Below, piece after piece: positions 25,571 through 34,340 of a stretch of 47,574 nt of DNA (its first letter is position 1; each line of letters starts with the position of its first letter). The notes beneath the pieces are model-generated. The model was not told where the DNA came from and made no database searches. It saw nothing but the letters and a program-made list of their open reading frames with translations. The stretch is from Nitratireductor sp. (lineage in GTDB: Bacteria; Pseudomonadota; Alphaproteobacteria; Rhizobiales; Rhizobiaceae). Both the position numbers and the translations under genes were made by a program. The DNA lies in the NCBI RefSeq assembly GCF_017794765.1, contig NZ_CP051236.1, positions 3,464,730 through 3,512,303 on the forward strand, in the 5' to 3' direction.

Positions 25571-26530
25571 ATGCCTTTTTCCGGTTTTGACATCATCATT
25601 CCCGTTCTCGTCGTCCTTGTCCTGCTCTTGCTCTTTGCAGGCATCAAGACGGTTCCGCAGGGCTTCAACTTCACTGTGGAGCGCTTTGGTCGCTACACCA
25701 GAACGCTCTCACCCGGTCTCAATCTTATCGTCCCGTTCATCGACCGCGTTGGCGCAAAGATGAACATGATGGAGCAGGTGCTCGACGTTCCGACACAGGA
25801 AGTCATCACCCGCGACAATGCGATTGTCGCGGTCGACGGTGTCGCCTTCTATCAGGTTCTCACCGCCGCCGAGGCCGCATATCAGGTTTCTGGTCTGGAA
25901 AATGCGATCCTCAACCTGACCATGACAAACATCCGCTCGGTAATGGGGTCGATGGATCTCGATGAACTCCTGTCCAACCGGGATGCGATCAACGAGAAGC
26001 TCCTGCGCATCGTCGATGATGCCGCCAGCCCCTGGGGCATCAAGATGACGCGTGTCGAGATCAAGGACATCAATCCGCCCGCCAACCTCGTGGAATCGAT
26101 GGCGCGTCAGATGATGGCCGAACGCAACAAGCGCGCCCAGATCCTTGAGGCGGAAGGTCTGAAACAGGCTGAAATTCTGGAAGCCGAGGGCCGCAAGGAA
26201 GCTGCCTTCCGCGACGCCGAAGCGCGCGAGCGTGCTGCCGAGGCGGAAGCCCGCGCAACCCAGGTCGTTTCGGAAGCCATTGCAGCCGGCGACGTTCAGG
26301 CCGTGAATTACTTTGTGGCACAGAAATACACCGAAGCACTGGCCACCATCGGCTCCTCCAGCAACAACAAGATCGTCCTCATGCCTTTCGAAGCCTCCTC
26401 GCTGATTGGCTCACTGGGCGGCATCGGCTCGATTGCACGCGAGGTGTTCGGCGAGGGCGGCTCATCCTCAACACCTGCCCAGCGCGTCTCCTCGGCCCGA
26501 CCTCCCCGCACGGGACCGTCGCAGGAGTAA
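25571..26530 (+). CDS. SPFH/Band 7 (stomatin-like, QmcA type) membrane protein
   Basis: This 319-residue protein has one N-terminal membrane anchor (about residues 7-28) and a Band 7 domain. The domain has [39 protein letters not shown] and [15 protein letters not shown]. Then come [11 protein letters not shown] and a long charged helix ([17 protein letters not shown]) that should form a coiled coil. Such proteins assemble into cage-like oligomers on the inner membrane and pair with NfeD partners or the FtsH system. AGGAG lies 8 bases upstream. The nfeD-like gene begins 4 bases after its stop. Confidence 0.94.
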   Translation: MPFSGFDIIIPVLVVLVLLLLFAGIKTVPQGFNFTVERFGRYTRTLSPGLNLIVPFIDRVGAKMNMMEQVLDVPTQEVITRDNAIVAVDGVAFYQVLTAAEAAYQVSGLENAILNLTMTNIRSVMGSMDLDELLSNRDAINEKLLRIVDDAASPWGIKMTRVEIKDINPPANLVESMARQMMAERNKRAQILEAEGLKQAEILEAEGRKEAAFRDAEARERAAEAEARATQVVSEAIAAGDVQAVNYFVAQKYTEALATIGSSSNNKIVLMPFEASSLIGSLGGIGSIAREVFGEGGSSSTPAQRVSSARPPRTGPSQE

Positions 26531-26534
26531 CACC

Positions 26535-26996
26535 ATGATCGAGCATGTCATCGCGGAACTCGGCCCCTGGAACTGGATGCTGCTCGGCTTCGTGCTTCTT
26601 GCAGCCGAGATCCTTGTACCCGGCGTCTTTCTGCTATGGATCGGGATCGCCGCGATCCTGACCGGCGCGCTTTCACTGCAATTGTGGGACCTGTTGGCCT
26701 GGACATGGCAGGTGCAGGTTCTTGTCTTCCTCGCCCTGTCTCTGATCTCGGCCTACGCCGGCAAACGTCTTATGGATTCTCGCCGCAATGAGGAAACCGA
26801 CCAGCCGCTTCTGAACCGGCGTCGAGAGCAGCTCATCAACCGCACGGCGACGCTCGAGGAACCCATCGAAAACGGATATGGCCGCATTCGGCTGGATGAC
26901 ACGTTGTGGCGTGTCACAGGTCCCGATCTGCCGGCGGGAACACGCGTCAGGGTCGCAGCGGTGGACGCCGGAACCCTGCGTGTCGAGGCGGTCTGA
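26535..26996 (+). CDS. NfeD-family membrane protein
   Basis: This 153-residue short NfeD protein has two to three hydrophobic helices (about 14-35, 38-58 and 62-80) and a C-terminal OB-fold domain (about 95-150). The OB fold includes NRTATLEEPIENGYGRIRL and DDTLWRVTGPDLPAGTRVRV. Short NfeD proteins pair with stomatins; the adjacent SPFH gene is its natural partner. The ATG at 26535 is preceded by CAGGAGTAACACC; the longer upstream frame overlaps the SPFH gene and is rejected. Function is in membrane quality control by family knowledge. Confidence 0.93.
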   Translation: MIEHVIAELGPWNWMLLGFVLLAAEILVPGVFLLWIGIAAILTGALSLQLWDLLAWTWQVQVLVFLALSLISAYAGKRLMDSRRNEETDQPLLNRRREQLINRTATLEEPIENGYGRIRLDDTLWRVTGPDLPAGTRVRVAAVDAGTLRVEAV

Positions 26997-27006
26997 ATTT
27001 TCAAAG

Positions 27007-27035
27007 GTCCCGGAGCCATAAACCGCCTCCGGGAC
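27007..27035. terminator. Stem-loop between convergent nfeD and lysE genes
   Basis: GTCCCGGAG and CTCCGGGAC are perfect 9-base arms with an 11-base loop. It lies between convergent stops and abuts the LysE stop. Without a T-run it may act as a transcription barrier or mRNA end stabiliser for both genes. Confidence 0.5.
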
Positions 27036-27665
27036 TTACGATCTGGATAAGAGCAGCCGAAAGCCGGCATACCCAAAGATCACAGCGAGAGCTCCTTCGA
27101 TCCAGTGGCTAAACTTTTGGTAAGCCCGTCCCAGAACGCCAGTCGAAAAAAGAAGAGCATAGCCAACATTGACTGTCAGGCCCAGAACGGCACACCCCGC
27201 TATGATTGTCAGTAGCGTGTGTGGCGGCGCATCAGGCCCCAATCCGAGTGCCATGATCGCCACCCAGCCGAGAACGGCTTTGGGGTTGGACAAGTGCAAT
27301 AGCACACCTCTACGGTAGAAGACCGCCTTCCTTGCAGGTGTCATTGATTTCATGCCTCCGGCCCGTGGCGACATGGCCGACCTCGCGGATTTCCAGGCCA
27401 GATAAAGAAGATAGAGCCCACCAGCGACCTTGATGAAAAAGACCGCTTCAGCATAAGCCGTCAGCACCGTTGCAACACCGGTCGCGGCCAAAATGGCCCA
27501 TGACATACTTCCCGTCACCACCCCTAGTGCGAGAAAGATCGCACTTTCCCGACCCTGTTTCATCGCAACCCCCATAATCGCAATCGTGCTGGGGCCAGGG
27601 CTGGCGATCACGACAAAATAAGCGGCGAAGACGACCAGAAGATGCTGAATGTGTTCTGCAAGCAT
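27036..27665 (-). CDS. LysE-family amino-acid exporter
   Basis: This 209-residue inner-membrane protein has the LysE/RhtB layout: about six hydrophobic helices, with the signature VVIASPGPSTIAIMGVAMKQGR at the first pair and LLHLSNPKAVLGWVAIM in the middle. Members export amino acids or homoserine lactones; the substrate here is unknown. GAAGGAAG precedes the ATG at 27665; a longer reading to 27761 lacks support. It converges with nfeD. A 246-base gap separates it from the isomerase gene upstream. Confidence 0.9.
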   Translation of the reverse strand: MLAEHIQHLLVVFAAYFVVIASPGPSTIAIMGVAMKQGRESAIFLALGVVTGSMSWAILAATGVATVLTAYAEAVFFIKVAGGLYLLYLAWKSARSAMSPRAGGMKSMTPARKAVFYRRGVLLHLSNPKAVLGWVAIMALGLGPDAPPHTLLTIIAGCAVLGLTVNVGYALLFSTGVLGRAYQKFSHWIEGALAVIFGYAGFRLLLSRS

Positions 27666-27840
27666 CGCACTTCCTTCACATGGAAAGGTCGGAGGGAACG
27701 CGAGAACTCCGGTCCCAATTGGTGAATATGGCACGCGACGCCCACCCTCCCAATCACGCAATTGTCCCCCTCACAAAATCCTCACCGGCAATCGACAGCC
27801 GTACAGCAAGCGAACGGATCGATCCCGCACGCGCTGCGAT

Positions 27841-27868
27841 AAAAAAACGCCCCGTTTGGAACGGGACG
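27841..27868 (-). terminator. Intrinsic terminator of the kdsD gene
   Basis: Read on the minus strand, CGTCCCGTT and AACGGGGCG pair across a CCA loop (one G-U) and are followed by seven Ts. It lies 43 bases after the kdsD stop. Confidence 0.85.
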
Positions 27869-27911
27869 TCCGTGAACTTTCGCTGTGCGTTTGGAGAACT
27901 ACGGGCTTGCG

Positions 27912-28907
27912 TCAGGCAGCGCCAATCCGCAGCAGATCGTGGAGGTGCACAACCCCACAGGGTTTGCCGTCTTCGACCACCATCAGCGTGGTGATGGCTG
28001 AAGAGTTCACGATCTGCAACGCGCTTTCCGCCAGTGTCTCCGGCGCGATGGTTTTGGGATTGCGCGTCATCACCTGATCGACGGTCATCGACAGAAGCTC
28101 GCTGTCGATGTGGCGGCGCAGGTCACCATCGGTGATGATTCCGATCAGCAAACCCTCGGCGTCGGTGATACCGACACAGCCGAAGCCCTTTTGCGTCATT
28201 TCCAGAATGGCTTCGCGCATCAGCGCGCCGCTGCTGGCTAACGGCAGCTCGCTCCCTGAATGCATGATCTGGCGAACCTGAGTCAATTTAGCCCCAAGCT
28301 GCCCGCCGGGGTGGAAGGTACGGAAATGATCGGCCGTGAAGCCTCGCGCCTCCAGAAGTGCGACCGCCAGCGCATCGCCGATGACCAGTTGCAGCACCGT
28401 GGAGGTGGTGGGCGCCAATCCGTGCGGGCAAGCTTCCGGCGCACGCGGCAGCGCAAGAACCACCGTTGCTTCCTTTGCAAGCGCCGATGATTTGCCTGCG
28501 GTGATGGCAATGATCGGAATGGCGAAGCGTCGCGCGTAGGCAACAATGCCATGCAGCTCCATGGTTTCTCCAGACCATGACATGGCGAGTATGACGTCGT
28601 CATCGCCAATCATGCCCAGATCGCCGTGGTTGGCCTCTGCCGGATGCACAAAGAAGGCCGGCGTCCCCGTCGAAGCAAGTGTGGCCGCGATCTTGGAGCC
28701 GATATGGCCGCTTTTGCCCACACCGGTCACGATCAGGCGTCCCTTGACCCCCGCGATGATGCGCACCGCTTCCGCAAACGGATCGGCAAGTCCATTGTCG
28801 AGTGCGTCGGCGAGCTCTTTCAGGCCTGCCCGTTCGGTCTCGAGGGTGCGAACGGCAGAAGCGACAACGCTTTTCCGATCGATTTTGATGGAAGTGTCTT
28901 TCAGCAT
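27912..28907 (-). CDS. kdsD: D-arabinose 5-phosphate isomerase (KpsF/GutQ type)
   Basis: This 331-residue cytoplasmic enzyme interconverts ribulose 5-phosphate and arabinose 5-phosphate, feeding Kdo synthesis for lipopolysaccharide. The SIS domain (about 40-180) has VTGVGKSGHIGSKIAATLASTGT, a FVHPAEANHGDLG block with the catalytic glutamate and histidine, and SWSGET. Two CBS repeats follow (about 205-330), with MREAILEMTQKGFG and GIITDGDLRRHID. Length matches the family. A terminator follows the stop. The divergent beta-barrel gene is also an outer-membrane function. Confidence 0.94.
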   Translation of the reverse strand: MLKDTSIKIDRKSVVASAVRTLETERAGLKELADALDNGLADPFAEAVRIIAGVKGRLIVTGVGKSGHIGSKIAATLASTGTPAFFVHPAEANHGDLGMIGDDDVILAMSWSGETMELHGIVAYARRFAIPIIAITAGKSSALAKEATVVLALPRAPEACPHGLAPTTSTVLQLVIGDALAVALLEARGFTADHFRTFHPGGQLGAKLTQVRQIMHSGSELPLASSGALMREAILEMTQKGFGCVGITDAEGLLIGIITDGDLRRHIDSELLSMTVDQVMTRNPKTIAPETLAESALQIVNSSAITTLMVVEDGKPCGVVHLHDLLRIGAA

Positions 28908-29063
28908 GGCAATGCCCTTACCGCCTTGATGACCGGCTGTCCATTCAGATTGTCCATTCTCCAGTGCGCAAGGTTAGCGCGACAGGGCTCAACCTTCCGT
29001 TAACCACAGAGGTTTAGATTTCGGTAAGCATAAGAATGGCGCGTCTCGATAGTCTGGATCTGT

Positions 29064-30668
29064 ATGTTTCGTCCCGGTGTCAGAGTGGGTTCCCGCATCC
29101 GCGGATTGTACGGGTCGACCGCGATCGGCCTGTCGGTGATCGCGCTGACACCCTGCATCGCGGGAGCGCAGCAGGTTGACGGACTGCGCGGGCTCGTCTC
29201 CGAAACGGACATCACTTCATCCATCCAGGACAGCTCAGAAACGGGAATTTCCGCTCCGGCCTATACGCCGGCGACGCCGAGCCCGGCACAGCAAGCAGGT
29301 TCGGAGAATGACCGCGCAAACCGAGCACCCTCCACAGCAGTCGAGCGAGAGCGCGCCCGTGCTGCGCGGAACAACCCTGCCCTGACTGTTTCAGGATCAG
29401 CCTCTCTTGACCCCCTCGTCACCGAAGCCATCCCCGAAAGCGAGGAAGAGGCATCGGCTGCCGAACGCATCGAACGCGCGGAAGCACTCAATCAACGGAC
29501 CGGCGCGATCGAAAGCGACTATCAGACCGCCGATGAAAACCCCTATGCGCCGCTGGGATTGCGGGTTGGCACCTTCATCGTCACCCCCACGCTCGAGCAG
29601 GGACTGACATGGACCTCAAACGCTGATTCCAGCACCAATGGCGCAGAAGCGGTGATTTCGCAGACAACGCTTCGCCTGAATGCGGCTTCGGACTGGTCGC
29701 GGCACGCCGCAACGTTGGGTGCCTACGGCATTTACCGGAAATCCGTTTCCGGCGAAGAGGTTTCCGACCTTGAAGGCGGCATCGATGGCAGCCTTCGCTT
29801 CGATCTCGCCCGCGATTACACCGCGCTTGCCAGTCTTGGTTATTCGATCAGTCCCGAATCGGCGTCATCCCCCGTGATCATCACAGGCGTGGACGACCGT
29901 CCGCTGCGTCACGCAATCGATGGCAGTCTTGGCCTGTCGAAGGATCTCGGAAAATTGCGCCTCAGCGCCACCGGCTCGGTATCGCGCCAGCAATATGGCG
30001 ACGCCACGCTGATCGATGGCAGCACCCTCTCTCAGGAAGAGCGAAACTCGACCCTGGCGACACTGCGGCTGCGCACGGGCTATGCCGTTTCTCCGGCTCT
30101 CACCCCCTTCATCGAAGGTGAATTCGGTCGCCGGTTCTACGATGAGAAGCAGGACAGCGCCGGTTATGAGCGTTCAGCAACGCGTCTTGCCGCCCGCGCA
30201 GGTGTCATGGTCGACATTGAGGAGAAACTGTCCGGTGAAACCTCCATCGGCTGGATCGCCGAAGACCTCGATGACGAACGGCTCGATACGGTTTCGGGCC
30301 TTGCGCTCGCCGCAGCGCTCAACTGGTCGCCGCAGCGCGGCACGAATGTAAGGTTTGACGGTTCGACCACGATCGAAGGCACGACGGACGCCGGCGACAG
30401 TGGATCGATCCTTTATGCCGGAACCCTGCGCGTCGAAAGGCAGATCCGCGCCAACCTCATCGCCGAAGCAGCCGCCGGCCTTTCATGGCGAGACTATATG
30501 AGCGGCGGACATGATCTCACGATGAACGGCGAAGCGGGGATGACATGGTGGCTGAACCGCACGCTGGGCCTGACAGGTCGCGCCCGTTACGAGAAGCGCA
30601 CAAGCAGCCTGCCTGACCGCGATTACGATGCCACAAGCGTCTTCATGGGCATCCGGATGCAGCGGTAA
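29064..30668 (+). CDS. Outer-membrane beta-barrel protein (BBP2-like)
   Basis: This 534-residue exported protein has a signal peptide of about 35 residues ending CIAGAQ and a disordered, charge-rich N-terminal stretch (about 50-150). A long region of alternating hydrophobic and polar strands then runs to the end. It includes GLRVGTFIVTPTLEQGLTW and TPFIEGEFGRRFYDE; the last residues, SVFMGIRMQR, are the usual barrel C-terminus. This matches the putative beta-barrel porin 2 group found in rhizobia. A pore or adhesion function is unknown. It stands alone and ends at a terminator shared with galU. Confidence 0.82.
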   Translation: MFRPGVRVGSRIRGLYGSTAIGLSVIALTPCIAGAQQVDGLRGLVSETDITSSIQDSSETGISAPAYTPATPSPAQQAGSENDRANRAPSTAVERERARAARNNPALTVSGSASLDPLVTEAIPESEEEASAAERIERAEALNQRTGAIESDYQTADENPYAPLGLRVGTFIVTPTLEQGLTWTSNADSSTNGAEAVISQTTLRLNAASDWSRHAATLGAYGIYRKSVSGEEVSDLEGGIDGSLRFDLARDYTALASLGYSISPESASSPVIITGVDDRPLRHAIDGSLGLSKDLGKLRLSATGSVSRQQYGDATLIDGSTLSQEERNSTLATLRLRTGYAVSPALTPFIEGEFGRRFYDEKQDSAGYERSATRLAARAGVMVDIEEKLSGETSIGWIAEDLDDERLDTVSGLALAAALNWSPQRGTNVRFDGSTTIEGTTDAGDSGSILYAGTLRVERQIRANLIAEAAAGLSWRDYMSGGHDLTMNGEAGMTWWLNRTLGLTGRARYEKRTSSLPDRDYDATSVFMGIRMQR

Positions 30669-30712
30669 AATCCATTTTCGGGAATACCGCTCAGAATTCC
30701 GGAAAAGTGGAA

Positions 30713-30747
30713 AAAAGGCCGCCATTTTCGGCAAAACGCGGCCTTTT
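30713..30747. terminator. Bidirectional terminator between the barrel gene and galU
   Basis: AAAAGGCCGC (30713-30722) and GCGGCCTTTT (30738-30747) are perfect 10-base arms around a 15-base loop. Each arm ends in an A/T run, so it works on both strands. The two genes converge here. Confidence 0.85.
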
Positions 30748-30756
30748 CCAGGAATT

Positions 30757-31629
30757 TTAGCTGCGGTCAGAAGCAGCGACAGCCTTCAGCACATGTTTGC
30801 GCAAATCCGGTCGCTCCAGCGCAAAGGCGAGATTGGCTTCAACAAAGCCCTCAGGCGATCCGCAGTCGAATGTGCGACCGGTGAAATGATACCCGTGGAA
30901 CGGCTGCTCTTTCATCAGCGTGAGCATGGAATCGGTAAGCTGAATCTCGCCGCCGGCCCCACGCTCCTGCTTGGCGAGGAGATCGAAGATTGCCGGCTGA
31001 AGGATATAACGTCCATTGATATAGAAGTTCGACGGCGCATCTTCCGGCTTCGGCTTCTCTACCATGCCGTTGATCTCGAACCCTCCGGCGACATCGGCGC
31101 CACGCCCGACAATGCCATATTTATGCGTTTGCGAAGGGTCGCACTCCTCCACAGAGACCACATTGCCCCCGGTCTTTTCGAACACCTCCACCATCTCTGA
31201 AAGACAGCCCTTCGGCGCCTGCATGATCATGTCCGGCAGGAGAAGTGCAAATGGCTCGTTCCCAACAAGCTCCCGGGCGCACCACACCGCATGGCCCAGA
31301 CCGAGCGGTTCCTGCTGGCGCGTGTAGCTCGTCTGACCCGGCTGCGGTTGCAGACTGCGCAGGCGATCCAGCACCTCGGTCTTGCCGCGACGCTCCAGCG
31401 TGTCATACAATTCCACCTGAATGTCGAAGTGATCCTCGATGACCGCCTTGTTGCGACCGGTCACGAAGATGAAGTGCTCTATTCCGGCTTCACGCGCTTC
31501 ATCCACGACATATTGAATGACGGGTTTATCGACAACGGTCAGCATTTCCTTCGGCACCGCTTTGGTAGCAGGCAAGAACCGCGTTCCAAGACCGGCAACA
31601 GGAAAAACCGCTTTGCGAAGTTTCGTCAT
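30757..31629 (-). CDS. galU: UTP-glucose-1-phosphate uridylyltransferase
   Basis: This 290-residue cytoplasmic enzyme makes UDP-glucose for surface polysaccharides. The nucleotidyltransferase signature [21 protein letters not shown] starts it, [12 protein letters not shown] follows, then [11 protein letters not shown] with LLPDM, and the C-terminal [11 protein letters not shown] block with [11 protein letters not shown]. The length is standard. No exopolysaccharide cluster is next to it. The start has a GGGGG site about 10 bases upstream. Confidence 0.96.
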   Translation of the reverse strand: MTKLRKAVFPVAGLGTRFLPATKAVPKEMLTVVDKPVIQYVVDEAREAGIEHFIFVTGRNKAVIEDHFDIQVELYDTLERRGKTEVLDRLRSLQPQPGQTSYTRQQEPLGLGHAVWCARELVGNEPFALLLPDMIMQAPKGCLSEMVEVFEKTGGNVVSVEECDPSQTHKYGIVGRGADVAGGFEINGMVEKPKPEDAPSNFYINGRYILQPAIFDLLAKQERGAGGEIQLTDSMLTLMKEQPFHGYHFTGRTFDCGSPEGFVEANLAFALERPDLRKHVLKAVAASDRS

Positions 31630-31827
31630 CAGAAATCGACCCCCGAAGGTTTATGAAAATGAGCTTAGCGCTGCCTTAGCAACGCCGGATTGATGTTTCC
31701 ATAATGAATTCGCGTATTTCGTGACGGAAATGCGTGAAGCTCGTTCACGAAGGATAACAGCATGGTAAACGTTTTTCTAACCGGGGCATGCCATGGATAG
31801 GCTGCAGTACCTGTAACGGAGATCGTG

Positions 31828-33054
31828 ATGTTGTTCCGCTTGCCCCCACGAAACCTCGTCGCGACATTGATCGCTTCTTTCGTGGTTGCCCTAACCGTAA
31901 CCCTTCAACCGGCCAGCGCGGATGCCGGCTTCCAGAGATGGATTCAGCAGTTCCGCAACGTGGCGATTCAGAACGGCGTCTCCGGCGCCACCTATGATCG
32001 CGCTTTCCGCGGCATTACGGAACCCGATCCGGAAGTGCTGGAAAAAGCGCGTTACCAACCCGAATTCCGCGCCGAGCCATGGGAATACTTCGACAACCGT
32101 GTGCAGGAAGACGCAATTCAGCGCGGCCGCCAGCTTGCCCGCCAGTGGAAGCCATGGCTCGACCGCATTGAAAGCCAGTTCGGTGTCAGCCGCTACATTC
32201 TGCTCGCCATCTGGTCGATTGAATCGAACTACGGCGAAGTGCTCAAGAACGACCGCATCATGCGTAGCGTGCCACGTTCTCTGGCGACGCTCGCCTATGC
32301 CGACAAGCGCCGCGCAAAATTCGCACGCCAGCAGCTCATCGCCGCGCTGAAAATCCTCCAGACGGGCGACATCGATGTCGGCCATCTCACCGGTTCCTGG
32401 GCTGGCGCAATGGGACACACCCAGTTCATTCCCACCAGCTATCAGGCCTACGCGGTCGATATGGACGGCAATGGCAGACGCGACATCTGGACCTCGATTC
32501 CCGACGCGCTGGCGACCGCTGCCAATCTCCTGCGCCGCAACGGATGGCGAACCGGGGAGACCTGGGGCTACGAAACCGCGGCCCTCCCCGGCGGTCGCAA
32601 ATTCCCCGGTGGCAACATGGCATTGAGCCGCTGGCAATCGATCGGCGTGGTCCGCGCCAATGGCAAGCCCTTCCCGCGCCCGAGCGACACCGCAGAGTTG
32701 AAAGTGCCGGACGGGCGCGACGGACCGGTCTTTCTCGTGACCAAGAACTTCCAGGTCATCAAGCGCTACAACAATTCCGACAAGTACGCCCTCGCAGTCG
32801 GGCTGCTCGCCGACGAAATCGCCGGCTACGGCGGTTTGGTGCGGGACTGGAACCGTCCGTTCGAGCGTCTGAGTTACAATGAAACGGAAGAACTGCAGAA
32901 GCGCCTCGGCGCACTCGGCTATTATGAGGGCCCGATCGATGGCAAGATCGGTTCAGGCTCGCGTGCCGCCATTCGCGCCTTCCAGGCACGCAACGGCATG
33001 CAGCAGGACGGTCATCCCGGCAAGGAAGTCCTGCGCCGCCTGCGCGGAAACTGA
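31828..33054 (+). CDS. MltB-type lytic murein transglycosylase
   Basis: This 408-residue exported enzyme cleaves peptidoglycan glycan strands, forming anhydromuropeptides. A signal peptide of about 30 residues ends PASADA. The catalytic domain has RYILLAIWSIESNYGEVL with the catalytic glutamate, then LTGSWAGAMGHTQFIPTSY and DIWTSIPDALATAANLLRRNGW. A PG-binding-1 domain lies at the C-terminus (about 350-405, LGYYEGPIDGKIG). The ATG at 31828 has GGAG 6 bases upstream; a GTG one codon earlier is possible. It is followed 20 bases later by the SGNH gene on the same strand, so the two may be co-transcribed. Confidence 0.93.
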   Translation: MLFRLPPRNLVATLIASFVVALTVTLQPASADAGFQRWIQQFRNVAIQNGVSGATYDRAFRGITEPDPEVLEKARYQPEFRAEPWEYFDNRVQEDAIQRGRQLARQWKPWLDRIESQFGVSRYILLAIWSIESNYGEVLKNDRIMRSVPRSLATLAYADKRRAKFARQQLIAALKILQTGDIDVGHLTGSWAGAMGHTQFIPTSYQAYAVDMDGNGRRDIWTSIPDALATAANLLRRNGWRTGETWGYETAALPGGRKFPGGNMALSRWQSIGVVRANGKPFPRPSDTAELKVPDGRDGPVFLVTKNFQVIKRYNNSDKYALAVGLLADEIAGYGGLVRDWNRPFERLSYNETEELQKRLGALGYYEGPIDGKIGSGSRAAIRAFQARNGMQQDGHPGKEVLRRLRGN

Positions 33055-33074
33055 ACCGGATCAAGGGGAGCGGC

Positions 33075-34316
33075 ATGGAAGGAGGACGAAGCAGGATCGA
33101 TGGCGGCAACGGCAGGCGCATTTTCGCCATCGCTGTTGCCCTGGTTCTTGCCGTGCCCGCCTCCACCGCCTTCCCCTCCTTTGCCGAGGCACAGGAGTAT
33201 CAGCGTGAACAGCGGCGCGGTCTGTTCGATCTTCTTTTTGGCGGGGCTCTACGTCAACGCGAGCCGCAAAAACCAGCAACCCGTCAGCGTTCCGCTCCCA
33301 GGAAGCAGCAGGGGACACAAAGGCGTCGTTCGGCTGCCCCCGCAGCTCCCCGTCAACCGCCGCCCACCCCCGAAGTCGAGAAGCTGGAAAATGCACGCAT
33401 CGTCCTCGTCGTCGGCGACTTCCTTGCAGGCGGTCTTGCCGAAGGGCTGAGCGCAGCCTACGCGGATTCGCCGGGCGTGCGTGTGGTCAATCGCAGCAAT
33501 GGGTCGTCGGGCTTCGTGCGTGACGACTACTACGACTGGAACGGCGAAATAGCGGGCATTCTGGACGATGTATCGCCCGCTGTTGTGGTGATGATGATCG
33601 GTTCCAACGATCGCCAGCAGCTCATCGTTGACGGCAAGCGTGAAGCCCCGCGCTCAGAAGCATGGGTCGCAGAATACACGCAGCGCGTGGAGACCTTTGC
33701 TGCAGCAATCGAAGACAGGCAGATCCCCCTTGTCTGGAGCGGACTGCCATCATTCAAGTCTTCAACCATGTCCTCGGACATGCTTGCATTCAACGACATC
33801 TACAAAACAGCGGTTGAAGCCATCGACGGCTCCTTTGTGGATATCTGGGACGGTTTCGTGGACGAGAATGGCGGCTTCGTCTTCACCGGCCCCGACATGA
33901 ACGGTCAGCCAGTACGGCTGCGTGGCAGTGACGGCATCAATCTTACCCGCGCGGGAAAACGCAAGGTCGCCTTCTATGTGGAGAAACCACTCAACAAGCT
34001 GCTGGGCGAGGCTGTGTCTCCGGATATCGGCGAGCTTGGCATGGAAAGCCTCCCAGCCCTTGTGCTTCATCCGGAAAACCCTGCGCCGGTGAACCGGACA
34101 ATGCCAATCTCGCTGTCCGATCCCGCTCTCGACGGCGGAGTGGAACTGATGGGCGCGGTGGTCAAGCCGATCGAACGCCAAGAGCGTACCGAAAGCGGCG
34201 GAGATCCCAGGGAAGCGGCAAGTCAGCCTGGCCGTGCAGACAACTTTTCCCTGCAGACGAGCACATCACCGAAAAGCAAGACGCCGCCCGGCCCATCGGC
34301 CCAGGCGGCGCCCTGA
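33075..34316 (+). CDS. SGNH-hydrolase-like protein (DUF459)
   Basis: This 413-residue exported protein has a hydrophobic N-terminal segment ending FPSFAEA and a basic, glutamine-rich linker (about 40-105). A DUF459/SGNH-fold domain covers about 110-320. The SGNH blocks are VVGDFLAGGLAEGL, where serine is not at the usual GDS position, RSNGSSGFVRDDYYDW, VVVMMIGSNDRQ and the final GINLTRAGKRKV. Because the first block reads VGDFLA and not GDS, the nucleophile may be absent or altered. The C-terminal tail is low-complexity. It follows the lytic transglycosylase by 20 bases. An acyl esterase role on cell-wall sugars is possible but unproven. Confidence 0.85.
   Translation: MEGGRSRIDGGNGRRIFAIAVALVLAVPASTAFPSFAEAQEYQREQRRGLFDLLFGGALRQREPQKPATRQRSAPRKQQGTQRRRSAAPAAPRQPPPTPEVEKLENARIVLVVGDFLAGGLAEGLSAAYADSPGVRVVNRSNGSSGFVRDDYYDWNGEIAGILDDVSPAVVVMMIGSNDRQQLIVDGKREAPRSEAWVAEYTQRVETFAAAIEDRQIPLVWSGLPSFKSSTMSSDMLAFNDIYKTAVEAIDGSFVDIWDGFVDENGGFVFTGPDMNGQPVRLRGSDGINLTRAGKRKVAFYVEKPLNKLLGEAVSPDIGELGMESLPALVLHPENPAPVNRTMPISLSDPALDGGVELMGAVVKPIERQERTESGGDPREAASQPGRADNFSLQTSTSPKSKTPPGPSAQAAP
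34282..34310. repeat. Hairpin at the 3' end of the SGNH gene
   Basis: CGCCGCC (34282-34288) and GGCGGCG (34304-34310) pair around an inner GGCC/GGCC stem. It overlaps the last codons of the DUF459 gene and lies before the convergent gltD. No T-run follows. Confidence 0.35.
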
Positions 34317-34340
34317 ACTTTCAAACTCCGCTTAAAGCAC

